DNA of 64,000 nucleotides from CAXXOK01 sp963675655 (GTDB taxonomy: Bacteria; Bacillota; Clostridia; Christensenellales; Aristaeellaceae), in the NCBI GenBank assembly GCA_963675655.1, contig OY776489.1, positions 2,728,001 through 2,792,000 on the forward strand. The letters run 5' to 3'. The position numbers were made by a program, and so were the translations under genes. Each line of letters opens with the position of its first letter. The stretch's first letter is position 1. Of this stretch, positions 26,987-34,499 are shown piece by piece. The notes beneath the pieces are model-generated. The model saw nothing but the letters and a program-made list of their open reading frames with translations. It was not told the origin of the DNA and made no database searches.

Positions 26987-28037
26987 CGAAGAAATGCTGG
27001 CGAACATCACCTTTGAGCCTGACGACTTTGAACTAAAGGGTGCGGATAAAACCCGGCTGGATACCAACTTCGCAAGCCAGCGCTTCTGGAAGGATGCATA
27101 TCTGCGATTCAAGCAGAATAAAGGAGCCGTATTTAGTCTGATCGTCATATTGTTAATTATCCTGCTGGCGATATTCGGACCGATGATTTCCCCGTATACT
27201 TACCAGCAGCAAAACATTACCGAAACCAATATGGCGCCGCGCGTTCCCGGATTGGAAAACTTGGGCATCTTTACCGGGGATGAGACGCTGAAAACGTCAA
27301 CCGGTGCAAAACTGAAGAATGCCTATGTCGTGAATAAAGAAACCGGCGAGAAATCGGATACCTATTATTGGTTTGGGTCCGATGCGCTCGGGCGTGATAT
27401 TTGGACGCGAACCTGGACGGGTACGCGGGTGAGCCTTTACATCGCCTTTGTCGCGGTGCTGATCGATATGCTCATTGGTATGAGCTATGGTTTGATATCC
27501 GGATACTTTGGCGGCAAGGTGGATTCAGCGATGCAGCGGTTTGCAGAGATAATCAACAGCATACCGACGCTGGTTATTGTTACACTGTTGATGCTGATAC
27601 TCAAACCAGGCTTGCTAACCATTACCATTGCGTTGATGATTACCGGCTGGATTGGCATGAGCCGTATTGCACGTGCGCAAATGCTGAAACTGAAAGAACA
27701 GGAGTTTGTACTGGCCAGCCATACGCTGGGCGCTTCTAATATCCGCGTCATTTTCAGCGAAATTCTACCAAATATTATCGGTCAGTTGATAACCAATACC
27801 ATGTTCTCCATCCCGAACGCAATCTTCACCGAAGCATTCCTGAGCTTTGTCGGCCTTGGCATACCGGAGCCGATGTGCTCTTTGGGGTCTCTAATCAGCT
27901 ATGCGTTTAAAAGCTTTACGACCCATCCGTTCCAGATTGTGCCGCCGGTGATTGTATTGGCGCTGCTCATGCTTTGCTTTAACATGCTTGCCGATGGCCT
28001 TCGCGATGCGTTCGACCCGAAAATGAAGGAGATGTGA
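26979..28037 (+). CDS. oppC: Oligopeptide ABC transporter permease OppC
   Basis: Second permease subunit, 352 residues. It has the OppC N-terminal extension (SQRFWKDAYLRFKQNKGAVF), a TM, a periplasm-facing region with GSDALGRDIWTRTWTGTRVSL, and an EAA loop LKEQEFVLASHTLGASNIRVIFSEILPN. It then ends in FLGLG-like LSFVGLGIPEPMCSLG. It is slightly long because of an extracellular insert around residues 85-130 (EETGEKSDTYY region). Confidence 0.95.
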   Translation: MNSEEMLANITFEPDDFELKGADKTRLDTNFASQRFWKDAYLRFKQNKGAVFSLIVILLIILLAIFGPMISPYTYQQQNITETNMAPRVPGLENLGIFTGDETLKTSTGAKLKNAYVVNKETGEKSDTYYWFGSDALGRDIWTRTWTGTRVSLYIAFVAVLIDMLIGMSYGLISGYFGGKVDSAMQRFAEIINSIPTLVIVTLLMLILKPGLLTITIALMITGWIGMSRIARAQMLKLKEQEFVLASHTLGASNIRVIFSEILPNIIGQLITNTMFSIPNAIFTEAFLSFVGLGIPEPMCSLGSLISYAFKSFTTHPFQIVPPVIVLALLMLCFNMLADGLRDAFDPKMKEM

Positions 28038-28044
28038 GGCAGCG

Positions 28045-29118
28045 ATGGAAGAAAGAGAAATAATTTTATCCGTACGCAATCTCGACATCAGCTTTCGTAC
28101 TAATAATGGAGATGTACATGCTATTCGCGGCGTAGACCTTGACTTGTATAAAGGCGAAACCGTTGCGATCGTAGGGGAAAGTGGATCGGGGAAAAGTGTA
28201 TCCATGAAAGCTGTTATGGGGATACTAGATAAAAACGGCGTCATCAACAGCGGTGAAATCGAGTTCCATTACGAAGATAAGGGAACACCTAAAACCGTGG
28301 ATATTCTGCAAATGAGCAGAAAAGCGATACGCCATACCATTAATGGCAGGCACATCGCGATGGTGTTTCAGGATCCGATGACTTCGCTGGACCCGACGAT
28401 GTCGATTGGCAAGCAGATTATGGAAGGTATGCTGCTGCACGAGCATATCAGCCGAAAAGAAGCACACCGTAAGGCAGTGATGCTGCTGGAAAAGGTGGGT
28501 ATACCGGAGCCGGAAAAACGCATGAAGAATTATCCGCATCAACTATCCGGCGGCATGCGGCAGCGTGTTGTTATCGCCATTGCGCTTGCGTGCGATCCAG
28601 ATGTGCTGATTTGTGATGAACCGACAACAGCGCTGGATGTAACGATTCAAGCTAAAATATTGGAACTGATCAAAAGCATTCAATCAGAGTTGGGCATCAG
28701 CGTTATTTATATTACACATGATTTAGGCGTTGTGGCAAAAGTTGCAGACTATGTAAACGTTATGTATGCGGGTAATATTGTAGAAAAAGGCTTAATTGAT
28801 GAGATTTTCTACGATCCCCGTCATCCATATACCTGGGGTCTGCTTTCGGCTATGCCCGACTTGGATACGAACGACGAGCGGCTGTATGCCATTCCCGGAA
28901 GCCCGCCGAACCTGATGCATGAAAAGCCGGGCGATGCTTTTGCACCCCGCAATATTTTCGCGTTGAACATTGACAGTCGTGTTATGCCGCCTATGTTCAA
29001 GGTGACGGATACGCATTACGCCGCAACATGGCTGCTGCATGAGAACGCGCCTAAAGTAGAAATGCCGATGGAGTTGAAAGCACGTATTGAGCGGATGCGG
29101 AAGGAGGCAGGGAAATGA
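28045..29118 (+). CDS. oppD: Oligopeptide ABC transporter ATP-binding protein OppD
   Basis: ATPase powering peptide import, 357 residues. Walker A GESGSGKSVSMKAV, Q-loop MVFQDPMTSLDP, signature LSGGMRQRVVIA, Walker B LICDEPTTALDVT, H-loop THDLGVVA. The C-terminal oligopeptide domain is present (IPGSPPNLMHEKPGDAFAPRN), but the four cysteines usual in DppD/OppD for a 4Fe-4S cluster are all replaced (no Cys after residue 300). It begins 7 bp after oppC and overlaps oppF by 4 bp (ATGA). Confidence 0.95.
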   Translation: MEEREIILSVRNLDISFRTNNGDVHAIRGVDLDLYKGETVAIVGESGSGKSVSMKAVMGILDKNGVINSGEIEFHYEDKGTPKTVDILQMSRKAIRHTINGRHIAMVFQDPMTSLDPTMSIGKQIMEGMLLHEHISRKEAHRKAVMLLEKVGIPEPEKRMKNYPHQLSGGMRQRVVIAIALACDPDVLICDEPTTALDVTIQAKILELIKSIQSELGISVIYITHDLGVVAKVADYVNVMYAGNIVEKGLIDEIFYDPRHPYTWGLLSAMPDLDTNDERLYAIPGSPPNLMHEKPGDAFAPRNIFALNIDSRVMPPMFKVTDTHYAATWLLHENAPKVEMPMELKARIERMRKEAGK

Positions 29119-30047
29119 GTGCGCCTCTTTTAAGGGTGGAAGGGTTAAAGCAGTATTTTCGGATTAATAAACACTTTACCGTAAAGGCTGTTAATGGGGT
29201 GGATTTTGAAATTTATCCCGGAGAGACGTATGGGCTGGTCGGGGAAAGCGGCTCCGGGAAAAGCACTATCGGCCGCAGTGTAATCCGTTTGTATGAGCCG
29301 ACAAAAGGCAGCATTACTTTTGACGGGCAGGATATCAGCGGGAAGATGAATAAAAGCGTGGAGCGTGAGCTGCGCATAGGAATGCAGATGATTTTTCAGG
29401 ATCCGATGGCCTGCCTGAACCCACGCAAAAAAGTTAGCGATATTATCGGGCAGGGCTTGGATATTCACCACCTGTACCGCAACAACCGCGAACGGCATGA
29501 AAAAATTGCAAGCATACTGGAGCAGGTAGGTTTGGCGCCGGAGCATGCCAACCGCTATCCACACCAGTTTTCCGGCGGACAGCGGCAACGTGTGGGAATT
29601 GCGCGGGCGTTGATTATGCGGCCGAAGCTAATTATCGCCGATGAGTGCATCAGTGCGTTGGATGTGAGCATACAGGCGCAGGTTGTCAACTTGATGAAAG
29701 ACATTCAGCAGAATACGGGCTGTGCCTACCTGTTTATCGCTCATGATCTTAGCATGGTAAAGTATATTAGCGACCGGATCGGGGTGCTTCATTTGGGGCA
29801 TCTGGTGGAAACCGGTACAAAGGATGAGATTTTTTCCAATCCGATTCATCCTTATACACAAAGCCTGCTTTCGGCGATACCGCATCCCAATCCTGTTGTC
29901 GAAAAGAAACGGATTGCCATGGAATACGACTATCAGAAATTCGGAGTGGATTACAGCAAAGGTACCGAGCATTTAGTGGAGGGTACACACCGCGTGCTGG
30001 CAACGGAAGAAGAATTCTCCAAGTGGACAGCACACATGGCGCGCTGA
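29115..30047 (+). CDS. oppF: Oligopeptide ABC transporter ATP-binding protein OppF
   Basis: Second ATPase, 310 residues, forming a heterodimer with OppD. Walker A GESGSGKSTIGRSV, Q-loop MIFQDPMACLNPRKKV, signature FSGGQRQRVGIA, Walker B LIIADECISALDVS (Cys in place of the usual Pro), H-loop AHDLSMVKYISD. As in OppD, the C-terminal cysteines are missing. Last gene of the operon; a perfect terminator follows. Confidence 0.95.
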   Translation: MSAPLLRVEGLKQYFRINKHFTVKAVNGVDFEIYPGETYGLVGESGSGKSTIGRSVIRLYEPTKGSITFDGQDISGKMNKSVERELRIGMQMIFQDPMACLNPRKKVSDIIGQGLDIHHLYRNNRERHEKIASILEQVGLAPEHANRYPHQFSGGQRQRVGIARALIMRPKLIIADECISALDVSIQAQVVNLMKDIQQNTGCAYLFIAHDLSMVKYISDRIGVLHLGHLVETGTKDEIFSNPIHPYTQSLLSAIPHPNPVVEKKRIAMEYDYQKFGVDYSKGTEHLVEGTHRVLATEEEFSKWTAHMAR

Positions 30048-30068
30048 AAACAAAGAAAATGAATAGAT

Positions 30069-30098
30069 GAAAAATCCTCCCAAACGGGAGGATTTTTC
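30069..30098. terminator. Terminator between oppF and the NifX operon (works both ways)
   Basis: A 13 bp perfect stem (30069-30081 with 30086-30098) with a tetraloop. A-rich and T-rich flanks on both sides let it serve the converging genes. Confidence 0.88.
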
Positions 30099-30137
30099 AT
30101 TTGTATGTTTGGCACGAGTAGCCAAGCTGGATTGAGA

Positions 30138-30494
30138 TTAATGCCCGCACTCGTCGGCGTGCTGATGCTCGTGGCATACAGAGCCAGTGCTTTTCAAATC
30201 GCCATTTAAATAGGCGGCAACAGCAGCTCGCGCATCTCCGGCAGCGCCCACGATGACTTCAATGTTGCGCTCGTTGAAAATTTCAACAGCGCCGCCGCCC
30301 ATTCCACCGGCAATGATGACCTCTACCCCTAAATCTCCCAGAAAATTCGGTAAAAATCCGGGACGATGGCCGGGATTGACAATGTTCGTTTCCGTGGTAA
30401 TAGTTCCATTTTCCGTGGTAAACACTCGGAAACTTTCACAGTGGCCAAAGTGTTGCGCTACCTCGGTACCCATACATGCTACAGCAATTTTCAT
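30138..30494 (-). CDS. NifX/NifB C-domain-like (dinitrogenase Fe-Mo cofactor) protein with His/Cys tail
   Basis: 118 residues of the NifX/NafY fold that carries iron-sulfur or iron-molybdenum precursors: MKIAVACMGTEVAQHFGHCESFRVF, then GFLPNFLGDLGVEVIIAGGMGGGAVEIF. The tail CHEHQHADECGH could bind a metal. Last gene of the minus-strand MinD/NifX operon. No nitrogenase genes are present, so a role in some other metal centre is inferred, as is usual for these clusters in anaerobes. Confidence 0.88.
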   Translation of the reverse strand: MKIAVACMGTEVAQHFGHCESFRVFTTENGTITTETNIVNPGHRPGFLPNFLGDLGVEVIIAGGMGGGAVEIFNERNIEVIVGAAGDARAAVAAYLNGDLKSTGSVCHEHQHADECGH

Positions 30495-30547
30495 TATGTT
30501 CTTCTCCTTCTTTTCGCCATTCTATACGGCGTGTTTGCTCAACAAGG

Positions 30548-31342
30548 TTATGTTATTGTAATACGCTGGCCGCTGGCCAGGTAGTCGAGCCTGTCTTTTA
30601 AGATACTTTTTAGGTATTGGTAGGGTTCCAAACCTGTACAGTGGCAGGTAAAGTACTTCGCCGGATACTGCATCAACACATGCGCGGCCTCGTCGAGCAC
30701 CTCGCGTTCCGGGCTGTTCGGGTTAATATTCATAAAATGGAACCCGCCGATCAGGTAATCCGGAGCAAGCCAATTCATGATGTTCAGCACACCCTTATGC
30801 GAACAACCGCTGATAACGATGCGTTGGCCGTTTTCCGTAATGGTTAGGTACTGCTCGTGGTAGAAAGCATCGGGGCCTAAAACACCGTTGTGTTCCGCGT
30901 TCAAGCCGTAGCTGCCCATAAGGTAGGGCCTTGGCCAATCGTTGCAGGCGCATAGGGAGAGAGCTGAATCAATTTCCAGTTTATCCTCCACCAGTATCAC
31001 TTGCGGGTGCGATGCCAATTCGGGGTTAATGCCAATGCTGCGGTCCGCACCGTGAAAGTGCGGCTCAAAAGCATATTGGTTGATGTAAACGTGCGCGTGA
31101 TGATTCAAGCGTAGAAACGCGTCTAACCCACCGCCGTGATCATAGTGACCATGGGAGAGAATGGCAATATCTACCGAATCCAAATCGACACCCAATGCCT
31201 GTGCATTGGTAATAAAACCGTCGGACTGACCCATGTCAAACAGAATATGGTGATCGTCTGTTTCAATATAGATGCTTAAGCCATGTTCGGCTAAAAAGCC
31301 ATCCGCATAGGGAGTGTTTTCCATCAACATTGTAATGTTCAA
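30548..31342 (-). CDS. Metallo-beta-lactamase-fold hydrolase (MJ0301-like)
   Basis: About 264 residues with the metal motif LSHGHYDHGGGLDAFL, an early Asp (ILFDMGQSDG), a later VISGCSHKGVLNIM and a C-terminal TCHCTGLEPY. This pattern is that of the pterin-related MBL subgroup (dihydropterin-methyl-ribofuranosyl-aminobenzene phosphate synthase-like). I place the start at TTG 31342, which overlaps the stop of the gene before (TTGA) and has GGGAGG upstream; the frame runs open to 31411. The substrate is unknown. Its place among MinD/NifX genes suggests a role in the same assembly or in a cofactor for it. Confidence 0.82.
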   Translation of the reverse strand: MNITMLMENTPYADGFLAEHGLSIYIETDDHHILFDMGQSDGFITNAQALGVDLDSVDIAILSHGHYDHGGGLDAFLRLNHHAHVYINQYAFEPHFHGADRSIGINPELASHPQVILVEDKLEIDSALSLCACNDWPRPYLMGSYGLNAEHNGVLGPDAFYHEQYLTITENGQRIVISGCSHKGVLNIMNWLAPDYLIGGFHFMNINPNSPEREVLDEAAHVLMQYPAKYFTCHCTGLEPYQYLKSILKDRLDYLASGQRITIT

Positions 31343-32211
31343 ACCGGTTCGCCTCCCAACAGTTTTACGGTAAATGTATAAACAGCCTGCAGGGCTTTCT
31401 TCGCTGGGCAATCGATATCTGCGATGGTTGAACCAGCATTGATTGCCTGCGATACATGCGAGTCATAGGGGATGAGACCCGCAAAGGGGATACCCTGCTG
31501 TTCACAATAGGTTTGTATCGCTTGCGTGTTTTCCGGGCTTATATCATACTTGTTTATGCAAACTGCAGCCTGTACACCGAAGATAGCGGTTGTTTTCAGG
31601 ATGCGCTGCATATCGCTGAAACCGGAAAGCGACGGTTCGGCAACGACCAATACCAAATCAACGCCACTAACGGAAGCGATGACCGGACAACCGATTCCAG
31701 GAGAACCATCAATGATGGCGAATGGCTCCTGTGCGGCTTCACGGAACAACGCTTTTTTTACTTCGCTTACCAGCTTGCCGGAATTACCACGCCCCATGCG
31801 TAGTGTTGCGGTGGAAAAAACCGGTTTCCCGCGATAGAGCGTCAACTCTCCGGCAATATCATCTATAAGCGTTGCGGCATTTGCGGGGCACACTGCCTGA
31901 CATACGCCACAACCCTCACAAGCAAATTCATCAACATGGTAGTGGTTGCCTTCACGCGTGATGGCTCCAAAGCGGCAAGCACGCTGACAGCGCCCGCAGC
32001 CTGCACACAAGCTGGCATCAATCTGTGCTTTTTGGGAACCGTAAAAATCAGTTTGATCCGGTTTCGTTGTCAATTTCGTGACCAAGTGCAGGTTTGGTGC
32101 GTCTACATCACAATCCGCAAAGGCATTTGCACCGGAAAAGCGAATAAAGGCAGCTGCGGTGGTGGTTTTTCCGGTTCCGCCTTTGCCGCTTAGAATCAGC
32201 AGTTTTTTCAT
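31339..32211 (-). CDS. MinD/Mrp-type P-loop ATPase with inserted ferredoxin domain (1)
   Basis: 290 residues: deviant Walker A SGKGGTGKTTTAAA, then two 4Fe-4S motifs inserted after strand 2 (CAGCGRCQRAC and CEGCGVCQAVC), then the rest of the MinD fold with IIDGSPGIGCPVIASVSG and VINKYD-like CINKYD. Such proteins are thought to load or transfer Fe-S clusters using ATP. A paralogue of the next gene; the two probably act as a heterodimer. It overlaps both neighbours by 4 bp. Confidence 0.92.
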   Translation of the reverse strand: MKKLLILSGKGGTGKTTTAAAFIRFSGANAFADCDVDAPNLHLVTKLTTKPDQTDFYGSQKAQIDASLCAGCGRCQRACRFGAITREGNHYHVDEFACEGCGVCQAVCPANAATLIDDIAGELTLYRGKPVFSTATLRMGRGNSGKLVSEVKKALFREAAQEPFAIIDGSPGIGCPVIASVSGVDLVLVVAEPSLSGFSDMQRILKTTAIFGVQAAVCINKYDISPENTQAIQTYCEQQGIPFAGLIPYDSHVSQAINAGSTIADIDCPAKKALQAVYTFTVKLLGGEPV

Positions 32212-33047
32212 GCTTCCACCTCCGTGCGCAGCGTGGACAAGAGAGTGGCAAACTGTTGCTTTGAGGATTCGTCTTTTTCGCAGGCAACATCTGCCTTGGC
32301 GTTAAGCGCTGCAATGTCTGTACGATAGGGGAAGGAAGCTAGAATGCGTAAGTCATGCTGATGACAAAAATCAAGTAGGGGCTGGTAATCACCCCTAGCT
32401 TTATTGATGATGATGCCACAGGGTTTTTGCAACAGTTGTACCAACTCCTGCACCATAGCAAGGTTATGCAACCCAAAGGCGGTTGGTTCGGCGACCAGTA
32501 TGCAATAATCTGCTTCCCGGACACTTTCCATTACGGCACAGCCGCTGCCTGGCGGGCAATCGATAAAGACATCTTTATCCGTCTGCACGCCATTAGCAAG
32601 CGCCGCTCGGATTACAGGCGTAGCAGAGGCTTCGCCCAACGCCATTTTTCCGGTGACGACGGTAACGTTGTTACGGACACCGCATTCCAGCGCGCCTACC
32701 GGCCGCGGTGTTTCGGTAACGGCGCCGGTTGGGCATACCAGCATACAACCGCCGCAGGAATGACAAATATCGCTGAATACCTTTGGCTTCTGTTTAATAT
32801 AGACCAGTGCATTAAAACGGCAAAAATCTACACATTTTCGGCAGCCAATGCATTTGTCCTCGCTGAATATCGGCAACGGCGTTGTTACAGGAGTGGTTTG
32901 CACTTTATCCGGCTGTAAAAACAAATAGCCGTTGGGTTCTTCTACATCACAATCAATATAAACGGCCTGTTGATCGATAACCGCCAAGTTTACCGCAACG
33001 AACGTTTTACCTGCGCCGCCTTTTCCACTCAATACTGCAATTTTCAT
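32208..33047 (-). CDS. MinD/Mrp-type P-loop ATPase with inserted ferredoxin domain (2)
   Basis: 279 residues, paralogous to 31339-32211: SGKGGAGKTFVAVNLA, DCDVEEPNGYLFL, Fe-S motifs CIGCRKCVDFC and CHSCGGCMLVC, FIDCPPGSGCAVMESV, VAEPTAFGLHNL. It overlaps its neighbours by 4 bp on each side, showing tight translational coupling. Predicted cytoplasmic ATP-dependent carrier of Fe-S clusters. Confidence 0.92.
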   Translation of the reverse strand: MKIAVLSGKGGAGKTFVAVNLAVIDQQAVYIDCDVEEPNGYLFLQPDKVQTTPVTTPLPIFSEDKCIGCRKCVDFCRFNALVYIKQKPKVFSDICHSCGGCMLVCPTGAVTETPRPVGALECGVRNNVTVVTGKMALGEASATPVIRAALANGVQTDKDVFIDCPPGSGCAVMESVREADYCILVAEPTAFGLHNLAMVQELVQLLQKPCGIIINKARGDYQPLLDFCHQHDLRILASFPYRTDIAALNAKADVACEKDESSKQQFATLLSTLRTEVEA

Positions 33048-33406
33048 GCTTTACCATGGAAACCGGCGTGGAAATGATCAAGCCGGCTTAACTTTCCCTG
33101 ATGATACGCGCTTAAATTTTCATTTACAGTGCCGTTTATCGCTTTCCAAATATCCAAATTCGCATCTGTGAGCACTTCGGCGGCATTTTCGCCTGCGCGC
33201 ACCGTAATTAATGCTTTGGCTCCCCGATCTACAATGAACTGCGCTGCCTTTACACCTGCGCCGCCCGAGGCTACTGCTGCCGGATTTTCTGCAAAAACTG
33301 TCTCCCCATTTTCTGTGTTATAGAATAGAAAATAGGGGGCGCGTCCAAAGGAAACACATACATTCACACTTGCATTATTTTCATCTGTAGGTACAGCAAC
33401 AATCAT
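33044..33406 (-). CDS. NifX-like Fe-Mo cofactor-binding domain protein
   Basis: 120 residues of the same fold as 30138-30494: MIVAVPTDENNASVNVCVSF, FLFYNTENGETVFAENPA, GGAGVKAAQFIVDRGAKALITVRAGENAAEVL. It ends in HQGKLSRLDHFHAGFHGKA with scattered His. Between the DUF134 regulator and the two ATPases, overlapping each by 4 bp. Confidence 0.88.
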   Translation of the reverse strand: MIVAVPTDENNASVNVCVSFGRAPYFLFYNTENGETVFAENPAAVASGGAGVKAAQFIVDRGAKALITVRAGENAAEVLTDANLDIWKAINGTVNENLSAYHQGKLSRLDHFHAGFHGKA

Positions 33407-33780
33407 CCATCATTCTCCTCTCTGTTTTGTCCATGGCATCCATGCCGTCTGCCGCAGCATCCGCGGCCTATATGGCGTCCGCTTCCATCGCATAACCGGT
33501 AATCGCCGCCTTCAATACGCAGGATCAAGCCTTCCACTAATGCGCGAGCAATCTTTTTTCGCGCATTATTGTAGATTTGCTGCACCGTTGTGCGCGCAAT
33601 ATTCATATACTCGCCGCACTCTTCCTGCGATAGGTCTTCATTATCAATTAAACGAACCGCTTCGTACTCATCTACGGTCATGATAATTGTTTCCTGATTA
33701 GGCTCTTGCAAACGTCCCGGTATAAACTCGTTTACGCGCGGAAGACCACAGACCATTCGGCACTTTCTGGGTCTTGGCAT
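33403..33780 (-). CDS. DUF134 family DNA-binding protein
   Basis: 125 residues. The N-terminus MPRPRKCRMVCGLPRVNEFIP and the sigma-70 region-4-like helix-turn-helix (SQEECGEYMNIARTTVQQIYNNARKKIA) define DUF134. The C-terminus is Cys/His rich (CCGRRHGCHG). It is a likely regulator of this operon, perhaps sensing an Fe-S cluster or metal through that tail; the palindrome upstream of the operon is a candidate site. Confidence 0.9.
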   Translation of the reverse strand: MPRPRKCRMVCGLPRVNEFIPGRLQEPNQETIIMTVDEYEAVRLIDNEDLSQEECGEYMNIARTTVQQIYNNARKKIARALVEGLILRIEGGDYRLCDGSGRHIGRGCCGRRHGCHGQNREENDG

Positions 33781-33840
33781 GGTTACCCTCCTTTCAATGG
33801 ATGGCTAAAGCGTCCTTTAGCCATCCGCAATGTCGGCATA

Positions 33841-34077
33841 TTACAGTGACTTAAGCTTCTGTTCCACATCTGCAAGACGTGCGTTGAGCCACTCTTTTTG
33901 CGCAGTCAGACCTTCACGGTCAGTTTCAGCAGCCATGCGGCAGCCGCCAAAGCCATACGCAAAACCTGCGCCGCGCTGGGCGCCGAAACCGTGCATATGT
34001 CGGCCTGCATGCCGACAGCCGTAAGAACGTGCGTTTTCGTGCTGCCAACGGGGACCTGTACCATCCATAAACGGCAT
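33841..34077 (-). CDS. DUF5320-type small protein
   Basis: 78 residues. MPFMDGTGP and a Gly/Arg/His-rich stretch (RHAGRHMHGFGAQRGAGFAYG) followed by a C-terminal coiled coil (LTAQKEWLNARLADVEQKLKSL). This is the DUF5320 layout regularly found next to DUF134 and NifX genes. ATG after GGGAGGTG. First gene of the operon; role unknown. Confidence 0.82.
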   Translation of the reverse strand: MPFMDGTGPRWQHENARSYGCRHAGRHMHGFGAQRGAGFAYGFGGCRMAAETDREGLTAQKEWLNARLADVEQKLKSL

Positions 34078-34099
34078 TGCTTTTCACCTCCCATGTTTT

Positions 34100-34151
34100 T
34101 GACATATGTCATTTACAGTCTTAGGATAACAGCATTAATAGCATATGTCAA
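34100..34151 (-). promoter_or_regulatory. Promoter and palindromic operator of the DUF5320-DUF134-NifX-MinD operon
   Basis: Minus strand: -35 TTGACA (34151-34146), 17 bp, -10 TATCCT (34128-34123). A perfect palindrome TGACATATGTCA (34100-34111) lies just downstream of the expected start. The -35 itself is within a copy of the same half site (TTGACATATG, 34151-34142). Two copies of the motif 40 bp apart suggest repression by the DUF134 protein, which is an inference. Confidence 0.6.
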
Positions 34152-34219
34152 TAACTATTGTAATATTTTTTGCAAAAAATAACGGTTTGCACAAAACATT
34201 CGTAAAAGTTAGACACGGT

Positions 34220-34249
34220 TTGCGCAGCAACATCCGGATATGCTATAAT
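34220..34249 (+). promoter_or_regulatory. Promoter of the 41-residue membrane protein
   Basis: TTGCGC (34220-34225), 18 bp, TATAAT (34244-34249). The leader then holds a GGGGC/GCCCC hairpin (around 34270-34283). Confidence 0.6.
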
Positions 34250-34304
34250 CAGAACGTTTTAAAGCATGTGGGGCCACAGCCCCGTATAAGGAGGAAACCC
34301 TGCA

Positions 34305-34430
34305 ATGCCTGCACAAACCAAACGAAAGACCAACCGCAGAAATAGAATCAACCGTGTTATTGCGCTTACATTGGCAATAGTGCTGCTGGGCAGCGTATTG
34401 CTGGCAGCGGCGGTTAGTAATTTTTTCTAA
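34305..34430 (+). CDS. Small single-pass membrane protein (41 residues)
   Basis: ATG 34305 with AAGGAGG ten bases ahead. The N-terminus is very basic (QTKRKTNRRNRINR), followed by one TM helix (VIALTLAIVLLGSVLLAAAV) and the end SNFF. It has its own promoter and terminator, so it is a genuine small gene. Function unknown; the topology predicts a cytoplasmic basic tail. Confidence 0.72.
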   Translation: MPAQTKRKTNRRNRINRVIALTLAIVLLGSVLLAAAVSNFF

Positions 34431-34442
34431 TATGAGTATAGC

Positions 34443-34483
34443 AAAACAGGAGCGTCTCCTTACCGGGACGCTCCTGTTTTTTT
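34443..34483. terminator. Bidirectional terminator between the small membrane protein and the histidine kinase
   Basis: AAAACAGGAGCGTC / GACGCTCCTGTTTT, 14 bp, then TTT on the plus strand. The A-rich left flank gives a T run for the converging kinase gene. Confidence 0.85.
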
Positions 34484-34499
34484 ATGATAATGTATTTCC

